A stretch of DNA of 64,000 nt from Nemopilema nomurai. Its lineage: Eukaryota > Cnidaria > Scyphozoa > Rhizostomeae > Rhizostomatidae. The translations under genes and the position numbers were made by a program. The stretch is taken from NCBI GenBank assembly GCA_003864495.1, contig ML133420.1, positions 4,488,340-4,552,339 of the forward strand. The letters are read 5' to 3'. Numbering within the stretch: the first letter of the stretch is position 1; each line of letters opens with the position of its first letter. Positions 1-14,000 of this stretch are shown here, piece by piece. The notes beneath the pieces were generated by a model. The model searched no databases, had not been told where the DNA came from, and saw only the letters and a list, made by a program, of their open reading frames with translations.

Positions 1-645
1 TGAAATGCCCTACAAGGTTAAGCAAGAAGCCTCTCGGTCTTCAGAACGATAAACGATAGGGCCTAATGAAAGGGGCGTTTATCGAAAAGGGCACCAATGA
101 GGATATGGCGACCCATTCGAAAACGAAGAGGACTTACCACAACCAGCAGTGCACTTGGGAAATAAAAACACACAGCAAATGGAAATAATCGATTCAGAAA
201 TGAACTAAAATAGCATAATGACACAAATCGTCTTCAATTCAAAATAACTTTTCAAAAACGTCACAACGTTTGACAGGGAAAAAATTAAAAAGAGATGTTT
301 GACATTTAGTATGTTCTTCAACAAGAAGTCAGCTAGACAGCCAATACAAAGAGCAGCACTAAAATGTGCTTTTGTATGAAAGCCAGGTCAAGCGACCTTT
401 GAAAAACATTCGCAGAAGTTAGTATGGAACTGCAAGACGATGACATTGAAGACTTGCTCAATAATTAAAATACTCTAGTCATTTGAAAATACTACAAGCA
501 GTAGACATAACAATGCTTGAAAGTAACTATCAATGGCAGCACTATTGATTATCGCATGGGTATCAAACTCTAGTTGGTGCTAAGAACAATCACCAATTTG
601 ATTTTAGGTGATTAATATCTCTGCTAAACACTCTGAAATTCGTAC

Positions 646-3600
646 CTGTGTATCCACCAAACACAAACATGCTGTTCGCAAACACAACTGCAGAGTGGTG
701 ATATCTTGGAGCTGGCGGTGATCCTGTTGTCACAACACGCCCCCAAGAGCAGTCTTTTAGATCAAATCTGAGCAGGTCATTCAACATTCTCTTCCTTAAA
801 GTAAGAAAAGCTAAGAAATGGGATAAATTTGATAACGATTTGGCTTAGTCTTTCATGAAGATTTGGGCGCTACCCTCCATGTCTTAAGTCTAGGTTTACA
901 ATTTGGAGAAAAGGTTGTTACAAAAAGCTATGTTTTGGGATTAGACAGGGCTCCTCTAAAGAGAGGGGCATAAATGGAAAAGATTGAAACTACCCATACA
1001 AACATCTAATCAGAGATACAAATGTTGGAAGGGATTAAAGTTAAGGTCATACTATCAGATACACTTTAACTTTCTTCATAAACGTATAGAACAGTAATTC
1101 ACTTTTGCATGTTTGCAATTTTAACAGTTTCCACATGGGCAGTGAAATGAATTGTAGACAATTCATTTCAATTTATTTCAATCATGTTCATCCAATTACT
1201 AGACATTCTATTGGTTCCAACAGTGACCTTGATAGAAACCTATCTCACTATTTAATGTATTTGAAACATGTAAAATCATGACCAGCAACAGATTGCTAAA
1301 ATGAATTGGCTGGGGCAAAACCAAGAGGACTTAATGTTTTCAAGCCTTTACTTACCCATTATCTCCACCAAAGATATACAATGCATCACCCCAGGCAACC
1401 AATGTATGCTTGCTTCTCCTACAAAAAGAAAAACAAATTTCTATTGTTGGCATTGACAAACTGTCGGAAATTTTGCATAGAGACTTTGGTTCTTCATTTC
1501 CATACAGCTTGAGTAGGATGGTTTCAACATTCAAGAGGTCAGTTTTTGTATTCAAAAGGAAGAATTTGCCTTAAAAATTTTAATGCATTAACAGCTTTAC
1601 TTTCACAACAGTTTTTATTGAGAGAAGGAGGGTAGATGGGCTACATGTTGCATCTCAATAAGCCTGTTTGTTAGTGAGATCACTCCTTAAGAGTCAATCC
1701 CTTCCTTCCTTTTTATGTCTGCAATAAATCCAAAATTTTGGGGTAGGACAGCATATTAACTAGTGTTGTTAACACTATTGGAGGATATATTTGGTGCTTT
1801 AGTGCTTTAAAGGTTGGATGCCTTTCCTGCAATTTACCAGACTTTGAGCACACAAAATAATGATTGCAGGTTGGCTTCTGGGCTTGGTGCTTAAGGCAGC
1901 CTTGGTTGTTTGATTGCATGCGCATGCATCGGCACACGCATGGCGCCAATAATGCGAATGATTTATTGCATGCATGAGATGTATACTTGACTTGACCGTT
2001 GCTTTCGACCTTCATAAAATTAAAAACAACAAATAAGAAATTTTGTTTTTCATTAGCTGAGCAACATCGGCAAATTTTTTTAAGTAGTGTCTATTGTGGC
2101 TTCCTATTTTGATATATGATGTGTTGATCGAGTTGCCAAAATTAGGCTAATTGCTTTGCTATGTTTGAATTCTCCCAGAAACATGGTGGCTGTCAGCTTT
2201 TGTTCCAATTTCTGCCTTCTGGTTTAGGTTAATTAATGGTGAATACAAAAGGTTTGCTTAGAAAGGAAATTATTCAAGATGTTTGTAGAGGCCTATTATC
2301 GTGGAAACACTGTCCAGTCTTGTGGCTAAAAATACTTGAATTCAAATGCGAAGAACTCCCCAATCATTGCCTCTGTGCAGAGATTATTAGAGATTGAAGC
2401 AGTTTTTTAAAAAACCCATTCTTTTTTTAACTTCGCTTTATTTCTTAACATTGATGAATCTTTGTCAAGAAAATGTCATCTCAGGTCAACAGTGACAAAA
2501 AGCCAAAAATTCAGGCAAAAAATCTTTAGCGCCTTTTTTACACTTTCATAAAGCATCACAGGATCTAAAAGGTGAAGAAAATTTGCCGGAGAAACAACAA
2601 ATTTTCACCCTTTGCTATCCGGAAACAAATTTTGTACCGTCACAGTACCATTTTGAAGGGGACAGTGTAAAGAGGGTCTGAAATAGCCAGATATGTAAGA
2701 GTGTGAGCTGCACGCATGAAAGAAATAATGCATGTGGTTTAGCACACACATGGTGATTTCTATGTGACAAAGACTGTCCTTAAGGAGATATTTATTGTAT
2801 TGAACATTGCAGCACACACATTGCAGCATTTTAAATGTATTTGATGTATCATAAATTTGATTTGAACCACTTTAATTCCATGCTCTCACACACTTTTATT
2901 GTGCTCCTTTGCAAAAGTTGGCCATTCTACTTTACTTGTTACAAAACAATATAACCATTATGATTTTTCCAACTGAGCAAATTGGCAAGCTTTATTCTGG
3001 TCTTAGTATTAATTACCATCAGAAAGATACTTCTTATGAGACATGTGGAGGAATTTGAAAGTTTTACTTTATTTGAAATATAGAATTTCATATTAAAAAG
3101 ATTTCTTGTTATCAAGTAAACTTGAATTGCATGCTTTGCACTGATGATGTGAGTTGCATATTATGCACATCAATTCTAAATGTGAAATCTACAAAACATG
3201 CAACCCCTTTTTACATATATACTTCAAAGAATTTTCAAACCAGTTTATGTATTGTAAAAATTGACCAACAAGCCAGTTAACTGCCTATACAGACCAACAA
3301 GATTCTGACAGCAAAGCCTGTTGATGATACATTGATACCTCCTTCAGTTAAATTGAGAGTCACTACACTTGATTGATGTAGACATTAGCATTTACATTAA
3401 TTGTCCACATTTATGATTACCAAAGTATAAATCAAACAAATATTTACTTTAGTTTATATTACCAACATTGTTTAGGCTTCCGTTAATTTTTATCATTACA
3501 AAGCCAGAATTGAGAAGAGCGAGCATAGAAAAAAATGAATGTCTCCATACCGGTATCCATGCACTCACATTTAGACCAAGCCGTAAAGCTTTCTAATTTG

Positions 3601-4012
3601 CTAATTTCTAGATAGCAGAAGTATTGCATGAAAGCAAAGAGGATAAAAATGCTCTCGACTCTTTACTTGGGTGCTCTTATAAATGCGGCCAATCAAATAA
3701 ACACTCTTATAAGGCTTTCCTTGTTGTGTTTGTTGGCTTTAGCATCCTTCCTCGACATTTCTAAATTGCAATTCCAAACTTAACTTACTTGTATTTCTAA
3801 AGAAAGCAAACTGCTTTAGATCTACATTGTTTTTGCTCAATAACAATAACAAACAAACGGGAGTACCTTGAACCAACGAACTCGTCGCATTCTGGCAGCT
3901 TCACCCAGTGGTGGACAGTTTCCGCAGGGCCTAGGTCTAGAGTGAGGTTTTCAAATGACTCTAAAAACGGATTCTCATCGAATTCTAGTATTGGTCTATT
4001 TATTTTCGCCAT
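646..4012 (-). CDS. LZTR1: LZTR1 (kelch/BTB adaptor), first three coding exons, 5' part only
   Basis: Exons read on the minus strand are 4012-3867, 1418-1356 and 794-646. Splice phases match throughout: exon 1 ends with two bases of a codon, exon 2 supplies the third, and exon 3 ends in phase 1 before GTACG. The start ATG at 4012 encodes MAKINRP. The protein runs through [18 protein letters not shown], then [44 protein letters not shown] and MFVFGGYTG. These are the N-terminal region and first kelch blades of leucine-zipper-like transcriptional regulator 1. In other animals LZTR1 is a CUL3 substrate adaptor that ubiquitinates RAS-family GTPases such as RIT1. The remaining kelch repeats and the two BTB-BACK modules must lie left of the window; I found no fourth exon in bases 1-645. 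Intron 1 is about 2.4 kb. Family assignment is firm; exon ends are hand-placed. Confidence 0.9.
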
Positions 4013-4029
4013 TCTGTATTTGGACAAAA

Positions 4030-7000
4030 AAAATTTCCTCCATTCCCATTTGATGTTCGATTCACATTTTTCACATGTCTACCAAAACGAGGCAGCGAAG
4101 CAAATCATGGCAACTGGAAAAGAGACTTTTGCTGAGGGAGAAAGGCGCAAAGAAATTTCCATTAATGCTTGGGAACCAGGAAAGGTGTTTTGATTTCAAA
4201 AGGTTTTCTATGAAAACATCTGTAAAAGACGTACAAGTACCAGGATTTGTCTTTTATGTTCTCGGAACGCACACAGCGGCAACAACAAGAACAACAGCAA
4301 CTGAGTAAAAGTGAATCACGGATTTCGGCAAGCAAGCATAAAATTGCCCAGTTAACCTGCATCATGGCATCTTTCTGTAATTGCGAGAAGCAAATAAATA
4401 GGAAAAATCGTTGGTGAATTTTAAAAGCTGAAAAAATTGTAGGTAGCCAGGGTATGGCATCTTTCAGGGGTCTTGCGATCCCTCGAAATAAAATCCGTCA
4501 ATAGTTTTTGAAGCAATGCTACAGTGTCGGAAATTCTTGAAAGCGTCGAAACTCAAATCGTGAGACCGTTATTTGAAATGGTTACTGAATGTGGTAAATG
4601 CTCATGGGACCCACGGTGCCCCCCCATTACCCTCAAAGAATTGACTAGTTTTCGAAAATGATGTTGAGGAATGGTTCTGTTTTTAGCCACTCCCATAAAT
4701 GTAGCCCTGACTACACCCCTGAAACCACAAAAGCGCACGAGAAGTGCCAGATGCAAGAGGCAATCTAAGATTCTACAAGCGACCAAATTGGCTGAAGGGC
4801 TGGCGAGACGACCATGGCTATTGCCAGCAATACCAAGACTGATGACCTATCGCAAAATCTCCTTTTGGACCAATTTGATATTTCCAGTTTTGTGACTTGA
4901 GTGTAAAAAGATACCATAAAATAGCTGAAAAACTTCCCTTTCTGTATAAAATAACGATAGGTTATTTAAGGCTAGGGGTTGGGTTTTTGGGTTGTAAGTT
5001 GGTTGCGTGTTGTTTAAAATTGTTGGTAGAATGAAGAGAGAATTCTTGAGCACACACCGAACTTTTGCAGGCGACGTCATCACTGAAGAAAGCAGAAACC
5101 AGCGATAACTTTGCTGAACGGTAGACCAGAACAAAGCTCGCGCGAAAAATAAAACAAAGAAACAAATCTCTGAGTAAAGAATATATCGATGGGAGATTAT
5201 CTACGCGCAAGGCGGGCTTTTGTTTTGTTGTCCAGAAGGCCTCTACTGTTCAGAGAGAAAACCCTATTGTTAGGCTCAATTTTCAAAATATTTTAGGATA
5301 CAATTCACGACATTGGTTGTGGTTGAGCGTACATGGCCGCCAGTTCCCGCTACATGGAGTTTCGCTTTAGGGGAGTGCTTCTGTTCGCTGCTCTGAAGTT
5401 CAGCAACAAGGTCTGGAGATTCGATTATCGCGCATAATCTGCCGCACAGACTATTATCCAAGGAAAATCCAACCAAGTCATTTTGAAGGTATGATCCTTC
5501 GCATTTTTGAGTATGATAAAATGAAGGTTGTTATTCAGAATCTATTCGTGTTTGTTGGCCAGCAACATTCGAGTTTTAGGCATACATTTGCAGCACGGAT
5601 TCCAGTTGGGTTGCATAAAAGATTTGTGAGATGCAGGTGCTTGACCGATAACGACCTGCCACAAGGCCTAAACCAAACCTTTCCTTGCTTAGCATTTGGT
5701 CCGTCAACAAGTCTGTCCTCGCATAAAATAGACGCCTGTATTTAATTTCAAAACAACTTATTTAAAAGACGGGGAGGGAGGGGAGCAAGCCTTCACACTC
5801 TTCACTCTACCGAAACACACTCTTCCTTCACTTACAAGATTTTCTGAAAACCGAAATTGCACATATGTGCTTTATCATTTTTTGTTTTTTACGCAAAAAG
5901 TTAAAACGTCAAAGTGCAATTAGAAGTTGCAGTCAAGCTTATGTCTTCGAATAACCAAAATTTCATCAGAATACGTCGAACAGATTTACTTGAAACTGCT
6001 AAGGCCGGGAACCCCATACTGCCTGGGAAGGACGTTGCCAGAGTTGAAGGAATACTTGCTATTGAAGAAACAAGTTTGTTGACGTTTTTCCGTTGTCTCG
6101 TATTAAAGACATGGTTTATATACCAGCAAATTAACGCCGTCGAGTCACAAAGGCGTTTTTCGTTGTCGCCAAGTAAACATCCAAGCGAGCGATTGAAATC
6201 CAAGGTCTCAAAAGGCAATTGTCTTTAACCGTTAGCACTTCCTGTTAGGTCCCAAGGCCACCGGTTTCAAGAATATTATTATTATTGCTGACCGACATTA
6301 GCAGTCAAGTTGATAAGTGTGCACTTTGCGTCGGGTGAAAGGTTGAGCCTTCAATTGGCTTGATTAGGTAAGCGGATCGATGCCAAACCCCTGCTGCCAT
6401 CATTGAGTTTCAAACAAGATTTCCCATTCAAGCCATTAACCAAATACGCCATTTTCACAACAGACAATCGGGCGTTTCAAAACGAGGCCTTATCGCAAGG
6501 CATTTTGCTGTGACTGATCTTGGTATAATTTGCCTTTCTCCACCCGGCTGTTGAAAATGCGTCGCAACAAGGAGGAACTGGTGGGTATTTGTCTAATTAC
6601 GAATGCGTTGCTGCTCACGTAACTAGGCATCCGATCATTTATGGACTTTACCATGAGCAACGACAACAACACGAGCAGCTGATGTCGCAAAAGTACACTT
6701 TTGCAAGGGTCCCTCTCGTGCGCACGTGGTCACAGTATTCCCAAGACGCCAATATCATAAGACTGAAACCAAACCAAGGTTATGAGCCAACAGCAGGCAA
6801 CAACATTACGTCAGACCTTTTTCACAGGAGATTAAACGGATAAAACTTCGCAAGAATGTATGACGATACAAACGCCATACCAGCTTTTGGTCCCCTATTG
6901 TTATCAGTCTATGAATGAATATCAAAATCTAAATTAGAAGCATCTTTTCACGGCTAGTGTGTAGTGTTGGTTGTAGTTCGAGAATGCTTTCCTTAGACTC

Positions 7001-10000
7001 AAGACCTATATCCTTGCCAAGCAACTGGAATCGTCCACTCTATTAAAATAACAGCATCAACAGCAACAACATCAATATTAACAGGCAAGGGTAAAGTGCT
7101 TCGTAATAGTGCCAGAATGAAATGAGCTTTGGCGAATCAGGTTCATTTCCCATTCACGAAATGCCATGCTAAACCCGTCACGTCTAAGCAAAATGACACG
7201 TCTAGTGCAAAATCTAGACAGAGGTCTAGACCGCTACCTCTAAAGGTTGCAGCTCCAAGACCTAAGGCCCAAAGCTTAGAATAGCATTTGGGCAGCAATA
7301 GCACCGAAAGGGAAAATCATGGTCAGGTAAGCCTCGTACTTCATGCCTCGTGCTTCATGCGTTCATGGACAGATTTCGGCTTTCAATCGGGTTGGGGATT
7401 TGGCTGCTGATTTGCAAATCAAGCTGTTTAAACGGCGTAGCTGCGGAGCCCCTTCACATATAATCCAATTCAAGCTCGTGGTCAATGGAAACAAAAGCTC
7501 ATTTGGCGATGCAATCTTTGCAGCTTAATCCCAATACTGATTCACTTACAAAAATTCCATTTATGTCGATTTATTACTTTGGCTGATTCATATTTTAGTG
7601 GGAGCTGTCAACTGCAAAAGTACCAATTATAGAAGAAATTTCTTTACCTGTATATCCTCTCCTTCTCAAGGTTCTCTCTGCAAAAACCAAATCTAGCATT
7701 TGATTGCATGTGATGCATTTTGATTGTGAAGGGTAGACTTCTCGTTGTTAGAGGTCACATCGCCCAAGTCTGTCTTTCGGTTTGATTTTATTGATTTGTT
7801 TTCTGGTTGCGACCAGTGACTAATCAGTAATACGAACAAACTGCAACCAAAATGTCCCCTTTATTTTCACAACCCGTTAGACATCAACATGCACACGCCT
7901 AACAAGCACCAATTTCCGCATCAATGATGTTTCCATAAATCTTGTTTAATTTCCTTCGTTGACTTCCGCTCCGAAGGTCTGGACGACTGACGTCACTATA
8001 TCATGGAATAATGGGAACGAGGCTACGCATTATTAAACGTTCGCTGCGAAAATAGCCACGACTCTCTGCAGGTACAAGAAAGGCCATTGAGCAATAAAAT
8101 GAAGCTATCATTTATCTCTTTGATCCTTAATTATTCAACAGTGTTGCCAATCCTAAAAAAGTAATCCTTGGCAAACTAGTACGGCAGGTGCTGTCTGGGC
8201 CGCTCCAAAACAAACGCTAGTCGCGACTTGGAAATTTATCCATGCAATTTATCTCATTGCCAGCTCCGTCGCGATAACAGTTTCTTTGAGATGCGTAGTC
8301 CCATTTCACGAAACAGGATCAGCTGCAAGGCAAAGTAAGCTGACGTAAATTGCATCCGGGAGTTTTTCGATCACTGACTACGTACCAAACTGGATTGCGT
8401 GTATCTTGAGATTACAGTTGTCGACTTCGTGTTAATTTGCAAGGGAAATCACCATTTGCAGAGGTAGGAAAAGAGTTTGTCTTTGAAGATATGACGCCAA
8501 GTAGTAGGTAACGCAAGAAGCTGATTAATCACGGAAGCATAAGTCAATCATGTGCTTGCTTAATACGAATTCAAATGCTAAAAGCATACTTAGCCCATTG
8601 AATCTAAAGGTTTTTTGATTTGAGGTGGCAATTTGTTTTGCGTTGATTGGAGACCATAGATGGAAAAACCTTCAACGAGTCGGATGAAGCGTATCAAATC
8701 AAATGACCTCGTAACTAAATAGCCTCACAGAATTGAATCAGACAGATTGTGGCACTGCAAATTGTGTTGATTGTTTCATACTGAAGAGCACTGTCGTGGA
8801 GGTCAGCATGCTGCAAGGCCATCGCAATAGAGAATCGTCAACAAAGGTATCACAAACAAAGAGATAATTCCTGCATCGAGCATGGTTGAGGCTTACTCAA
8901 TTTTCACGGAATGACAAGCTATAGATAATCTCAATCTCCTAGGTCTTTTACTCTCAGTTCTAGAGTTCCATGTTGTTTATTGGGTCTTGCCACTTTCCAG
9001 CAGATGGTCGCTTCCTTTAAATCCACGTACGGCAGTGACAGAGATGCAAGCATTAAAGAAGAAAGGGTTCAGAGGTCGTTTATCTACCACAACACGGGAA
9101 TGTAGAGCCCCCTTACAATTTATGCTCCTCCTTTGCTAAGTGATCTAGTCATCGCGAAGGTGATCCATTAGGGGGGGGGGGGGGGGGGGATTCATTGCGT
9201 TGCAATATTTGAGCGGCGGTACCTATTTTAAACGGGAGTCAAATGTGTTGCAAAGAAATACTAGTCAGCTTCATGTGTTCAAGGTTGACGAAGCGAGTCG
9301 AATAGTCAACTGTCATTGAAGTTTGCTACATTCGCTGACCCGGCCTCATCTTGAGCCCGATGCAAATAGGCTTTTAGTAAACAACATCAGTTTTCTATCA
9401 AGAAGATCTGATAGGGCAATGTGGTGTCGTAAGTCCTTAACAGGGACGGCAGCCCGTAAATAACCCATTTAAACGGTAAATGGTCACTTCAGCAATTCAC
9501 CTTTGATGAATTAGCACTGGTGGTTCATTCCACATTGAATTGTGCGCGTTGGTGATTACATTTTCCCGTGTTATCTCGAATGGCGCGCTCACCACAAAAC
9601 AGCGTGCAATATCGCTTGCGTCCATTCCTATTGAGAAATCTAACGAGTGCCGCCATTTTTCTTTGCAGTTCACCTCTCGTCCGAATGCCAAAGTAAGCTT
9701 CTGTCCAACACAGTGCTGACCAAATCGCGGCTGCCTGAAGGTAAGCAACTTGCATCAGTTTTGATCTGCAACATAATTGAAGCACGAAGTAATCAGCATT
9801 ATGCTCTCATTATCCTTCTGCTGGTGTCTGCATTTTTAATTTCGTAATTTCATTATTCCTTTTGTTAACACAGAGGGATTTGTATTGTTTGAGAGCTGAA
9901 AGTGGACTTAGTTGGAGATGCTGTTTTTATTACGCTTTGGCCGTTTTATATTCCAGTCCTAAGGTTGTCAGCTTAATGTCTACATTGTGCAAAGGACATA

Positions 10001-10990
10001 GTTTGAAGAACGTAATTGTATTGAAATTAAACAGATTCGTAACTGTTTACAGCATTTTTAATAATCGACAGGCCTCTCTTTATTTGAAGTGATTTTCAAC
10101 AGGAGAAGCAACCATCCTTGAAAGCACGAAGCTTGGTGTCGAAATATTAAGCCAGCTTCTCTTTCTTTTTGATATTTTAATTGTTTGTTGATCTTAAAAG
10201 AAATGACGAATGCAGAAGCTGCCTAATTTGTTTTTCGTTTTTGTTCGTATTTTGAAGATTGATGTGAAATGGAAATGATTTCAGCTAAATTGAAAAGAAA
10301 TGCAAATAACAATCAAAACAAAAATCATGGAACAGTTGCTTATAATTTAATCGGATTATTGAATCGCATATTTCATGTGGCTATTGTTGGATGAAAGAAA
10401 ATTGTGATGGAAGTCTGGAATACAGGTCTGCCGAGCCAGTAAGCGGGTAGTGCACTTTAGCACCTGCGCTCGTAGTTTCGTACCTCCTCGCCTAGATAAT
10501 CAAATGAAAAAGGAATGTTTCTTTTGCAAGACATCGAAACATCAAATATTTAGTGTAGCTTCTTTCGGCTTTAACTTGATGCATAATCAATAATTGAAGA
10601 AGCGGTTTCCATTCAACCGTGGACGATCAAGCCTTCCTTGTAATGCCGCGAATCATTGCATTAAAATTGCAAGCCTCTTTTCTGAGATCAAAGTCCAAGA
10701 TTGTTCCTTGAACCGTGAAGCTCTCCATGAAATTCTCCATTTTGCACAGAACCGAGGTTTTCGCTGGTATCAATGTTGATTAGTGGTTGGCTAATGTGGA
10801 GAGTTCATTTCCATGGCGGATGTGGTGTCCTTTATTTACTGTATTCTTCTGATCACTTTGCCACTTCAAGCAACTTCTTCCCAAAAGAGACTGGCTTTAA
10901 AAACAAATCGGGTCGGTAGGCCCGTAGGACGGTAGGTTCGTAGGTCGGTAGGTAAATCTTCAAAATGTGTTATTTAAGGTATGCGTAAAT
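4030..10990. other. Intergenic stretch without a recognisable gene
   Basis: Several open frames of 60-105 codons occur here, including overlapping ones on both strands at 5.90-6.23 kb, but none shows a known domain, a convincing signal peptide or coherent splice sites. The stretch contains a G19 homopolymer at 9171-9189 and a small CGGTAGG-type repeat at about 10,912-10,952. The last few hundred bases probably hold the promoter or 5' UTR of the coiled-coil gene that follows; a pyrimidine-rich acceptor ends at 11035. Confidence 0.5.
9171..9189. repeat. Poly(G) tract, G19
   Basis: Nineteen consecutive G residues on the plus strand. Such a tract can form a G-quadruplex and is also a common place for sequencing or assembly error. 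Confidence 0.95.
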
Positions 10991-11039
10991 TTGTTTTTTG
11001 CAAACATTTGTGATGTTTATCTCTTTTTATTCCAGAAAA

Positions 11040-14000
11040 ATGGCGTCACCAATAGGAGGCTTGGTCTCTGGCACGAGCGAAGAGAGATCGTTCAGCGTGA
11101 ATGCCAACCAGTGGTTGGTTGTGATGAAGTCCATGCAAACGTTGGATGAGACCCTCGACGAACTGGAAGGAAAGCTACAGGCGCAAAATGCCAACCTACC
11201 TGGGAAAATTAAAGAGCTCTTCAGGAAGGATAAGAGCAGCTTCGATGAATCATGGGAAGGATTAAAAGCTAATTGGGTGTCAAAGTGTCGTGAGATCAGC
11301 TCGCTTAAGAAGTCGATAAATAGAATCGCTGATGAGAAGACACGACTACGCGACGAGAACCAAGGATTGGAGAAATCCATTGCCAGATTGCAAGGGCAGT
11401 TTAGCCAGGCGGTCCAATCCAGCTTAACTGAAATACAGTCATTGACATCGGCAAACTCTGACCTGGCAGACCAGCTGCAGAAGATGAACGGATGGAAAAG
11501 TGAGGCAAATAATGTTAGAGACAATATCCGTGGGAGGTTAAACCAAATGCGCAAAAGGCTGCAAGGCATCTCAACTGATGGCAGAGTGTCACAAGCTATT
11601 GAGACTGTGACGAAAGACGAATTGGTGCAGATTGACAAACTGCTTTCCTCTCTTAAGCTGGATGATATTTTATCAAAAGATATTATGGAAACTGCTCAGA
11701 AATTGGGGAACAGCATCGAAAATAAGAGAATGGAAACTCTAGAGAGTCATTTGCAAGAGTTAGAGAAGGAGCTAATGGAGAAGAATAATCGAATAAAGTC
11801 CCTGGAGAAGCAAAGCGAAAATTTGCTGAAAGGAAACAGCGTGGTTGTGAGTGACGTGAACGAGGAAGAAAGGAACTGGCTTGAGCATATGAAGAGGTCG
11901 ATGATGCCTGGAAAAGGGTCGCAAGACGACTGCCTGGAGACACTGGAAATCGCCTATCTAGCCAAGGGTATCAAGACTGCCAAGCATTTGTTTCTCAATG
12001 CAAAGGAAAGTCTCGCAGAGGTATACCAACGCACCGTCACAAGCGAAGATGAATTGCACGAGGTGAAGGACACTGCTGATGAAATGCATGGGAGGCTTAA
12101 GGCTGCAAAGCAAAAAATGGAGAGTGCGGAGGCGGAAAATGAGTATTTGCGAAGAAAGCTAGAGCAAGAGGAGAGCAAAATGAAGATTACACGAGACGAG
12201 GTGGTATCACTTCAGGGCAGGGTGCACATGCTAACACAGGAGAAGGAGGGACTCGAGTTGCAGATTGGAGACATGAGGGGCGGGAAGGAGGACTTCAAGG
12301 AGTTTTGTTCAAATTTAAGCACAGAAAATGAAAAGCTTTTCGGGGAAATATCGAGAATACAAATAGAAAGGGATTCGATCTTTGATAAACAGCAGGAAAC
12401 TGGAAGAAAGCTGGCAAACTCTTTAAAAGACCTTGAAGTTATCGAGGAAAAATGCGATATGATGGAAAGACAACATGTGAAGTTGAAAAGAGAGTTCCAG
12501 GAAAAAAGTAGAGAACTTGAACATTGTTCTAAGGAAAATGAAGAACTGAAGACACTTCTTCACCAGAAGGAAGACTCGTTTAGTGAATGCAAAAATGAGT
12601 TTAGAAATATTGACATTGTAAACAAAGATTTAGAGGATCAGATTTTCCAGTTGACGAATGACAATCAGAAGTTGAGAAATGAAATGGGAAAAATGAAATC
12701 GAGCAAAAAACAGCTGGAAGCAGAGTTGAAAGAAAAGAAAATTAGAATTGAACATCTTCTTGAAGCAGAGAGGAAGATAGAAGAAAAGTTGAAAGACATC
12801 ATGAAAGATGGACGAGGTGGAGAAAAGAAGTCATGCACATTGCAAGCAGAATTCGACGTAAATGAGGAATTCCTGGAAAAATCTCTTCGTCGAGCATCGC
12901 AATTGGATGGCATTGTGCGGCAGGTCTTGAAGCAACTCAAGGAATGGTCATTTGATATCGTGAACGAAGAAAACCGTCTAGAGGCAGCCACAATGCTCGA
13001 CGAATTGATAAAAAAGGATTTCACTTCGGAGGAAGAAGTCAAGTTGGCAGAACTAGAGTCCATTTTTGATTTTCTGGCAAAAATTAAAAAGTCAACAAGA
13101 CAAAATTTTCAGGAAACCAATAAACTTGTCACTGAAATTTTTTGGTTGGTAATGAAGACGGAAGTTGGCTCAGAAAAAGCAGACATGGACAAGAATATGA
13201 CTAAAAACCAACTGGCAATGTTGAAGCAGACCAAGATTTGGCTTTCCTGGATCTTGAAGGATTACAGAAAGATTTGTGAAGCACCAACACAAAGCGACCA
13301 CGATGAGAAATTTAGAAACTTAAAGGAAGTAATTCTCAAGTATGTAATTGCATCGACGAAGCAATTGGAAGCCATGTTTGACAGTGTGTCCGAAAAGGAT
13401 TGCGTCATTATGTTGTTGCCTAGTTGCAGTGAGCCAATTGAAGCGGAGAAACCCAATGAAGACTTACTCCATTATGTGCGTGAAACATTTAGGGCAAATC
13501 AAATGGCCTTGGAAGCAGCGGTAGGGACGTTAGAGTTAGTGAAGATAAGAGGAGAGGCTGATATAATTTCCAAAAGTGAAATCGAGGCTAAGATAAAGGA
13601 CACACAACACAGGGGACTATGCGAAATCCTGAAGCGCATGAACCAATCAGTAGACGCATTGACAACGAGGCTGCAAAATCTGATCACAAATGCAGAGCTC
13701 CTTAGAACTCCGTCAACAAGCAGTTTTGAGAATGCTGAAGGGCTGAAGGAAGGGGATGAAAATGGAACGACGAACTTGCAGATGAAGGCATTGAAACAGT
13801 TGGTTAGTAAGCGGAACAGTGAATTGGAGACGCTGCGAGAGAATCTTGAGTTTATAACAATGGAAAAACAGCAGCTGATCTCAGAACTGCAAGAAAAGGA
13901 TTTCGACTTGGGAAAACTCCAGGGTGAGGTGAGAGAAAGCATTTCCTCATTTTCAGTATATTCTGCTATTGGCTACACATACACTCGGCCGCATAGAGGC

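Noticed and set aside
1..640. Further LZTR1 kelch exon
   Set aside because: A donor-like GTGGTAAGT occurs on the minus strand near 140, but the preceding translation does not resemble a kelch blade.
5901..6228. Overlapping open frames of about 105 codons on both strands
   Set aside because: No domain, signal peptide or splice coherence in either frame; two-strand openness over 300 bp occurs by chance.
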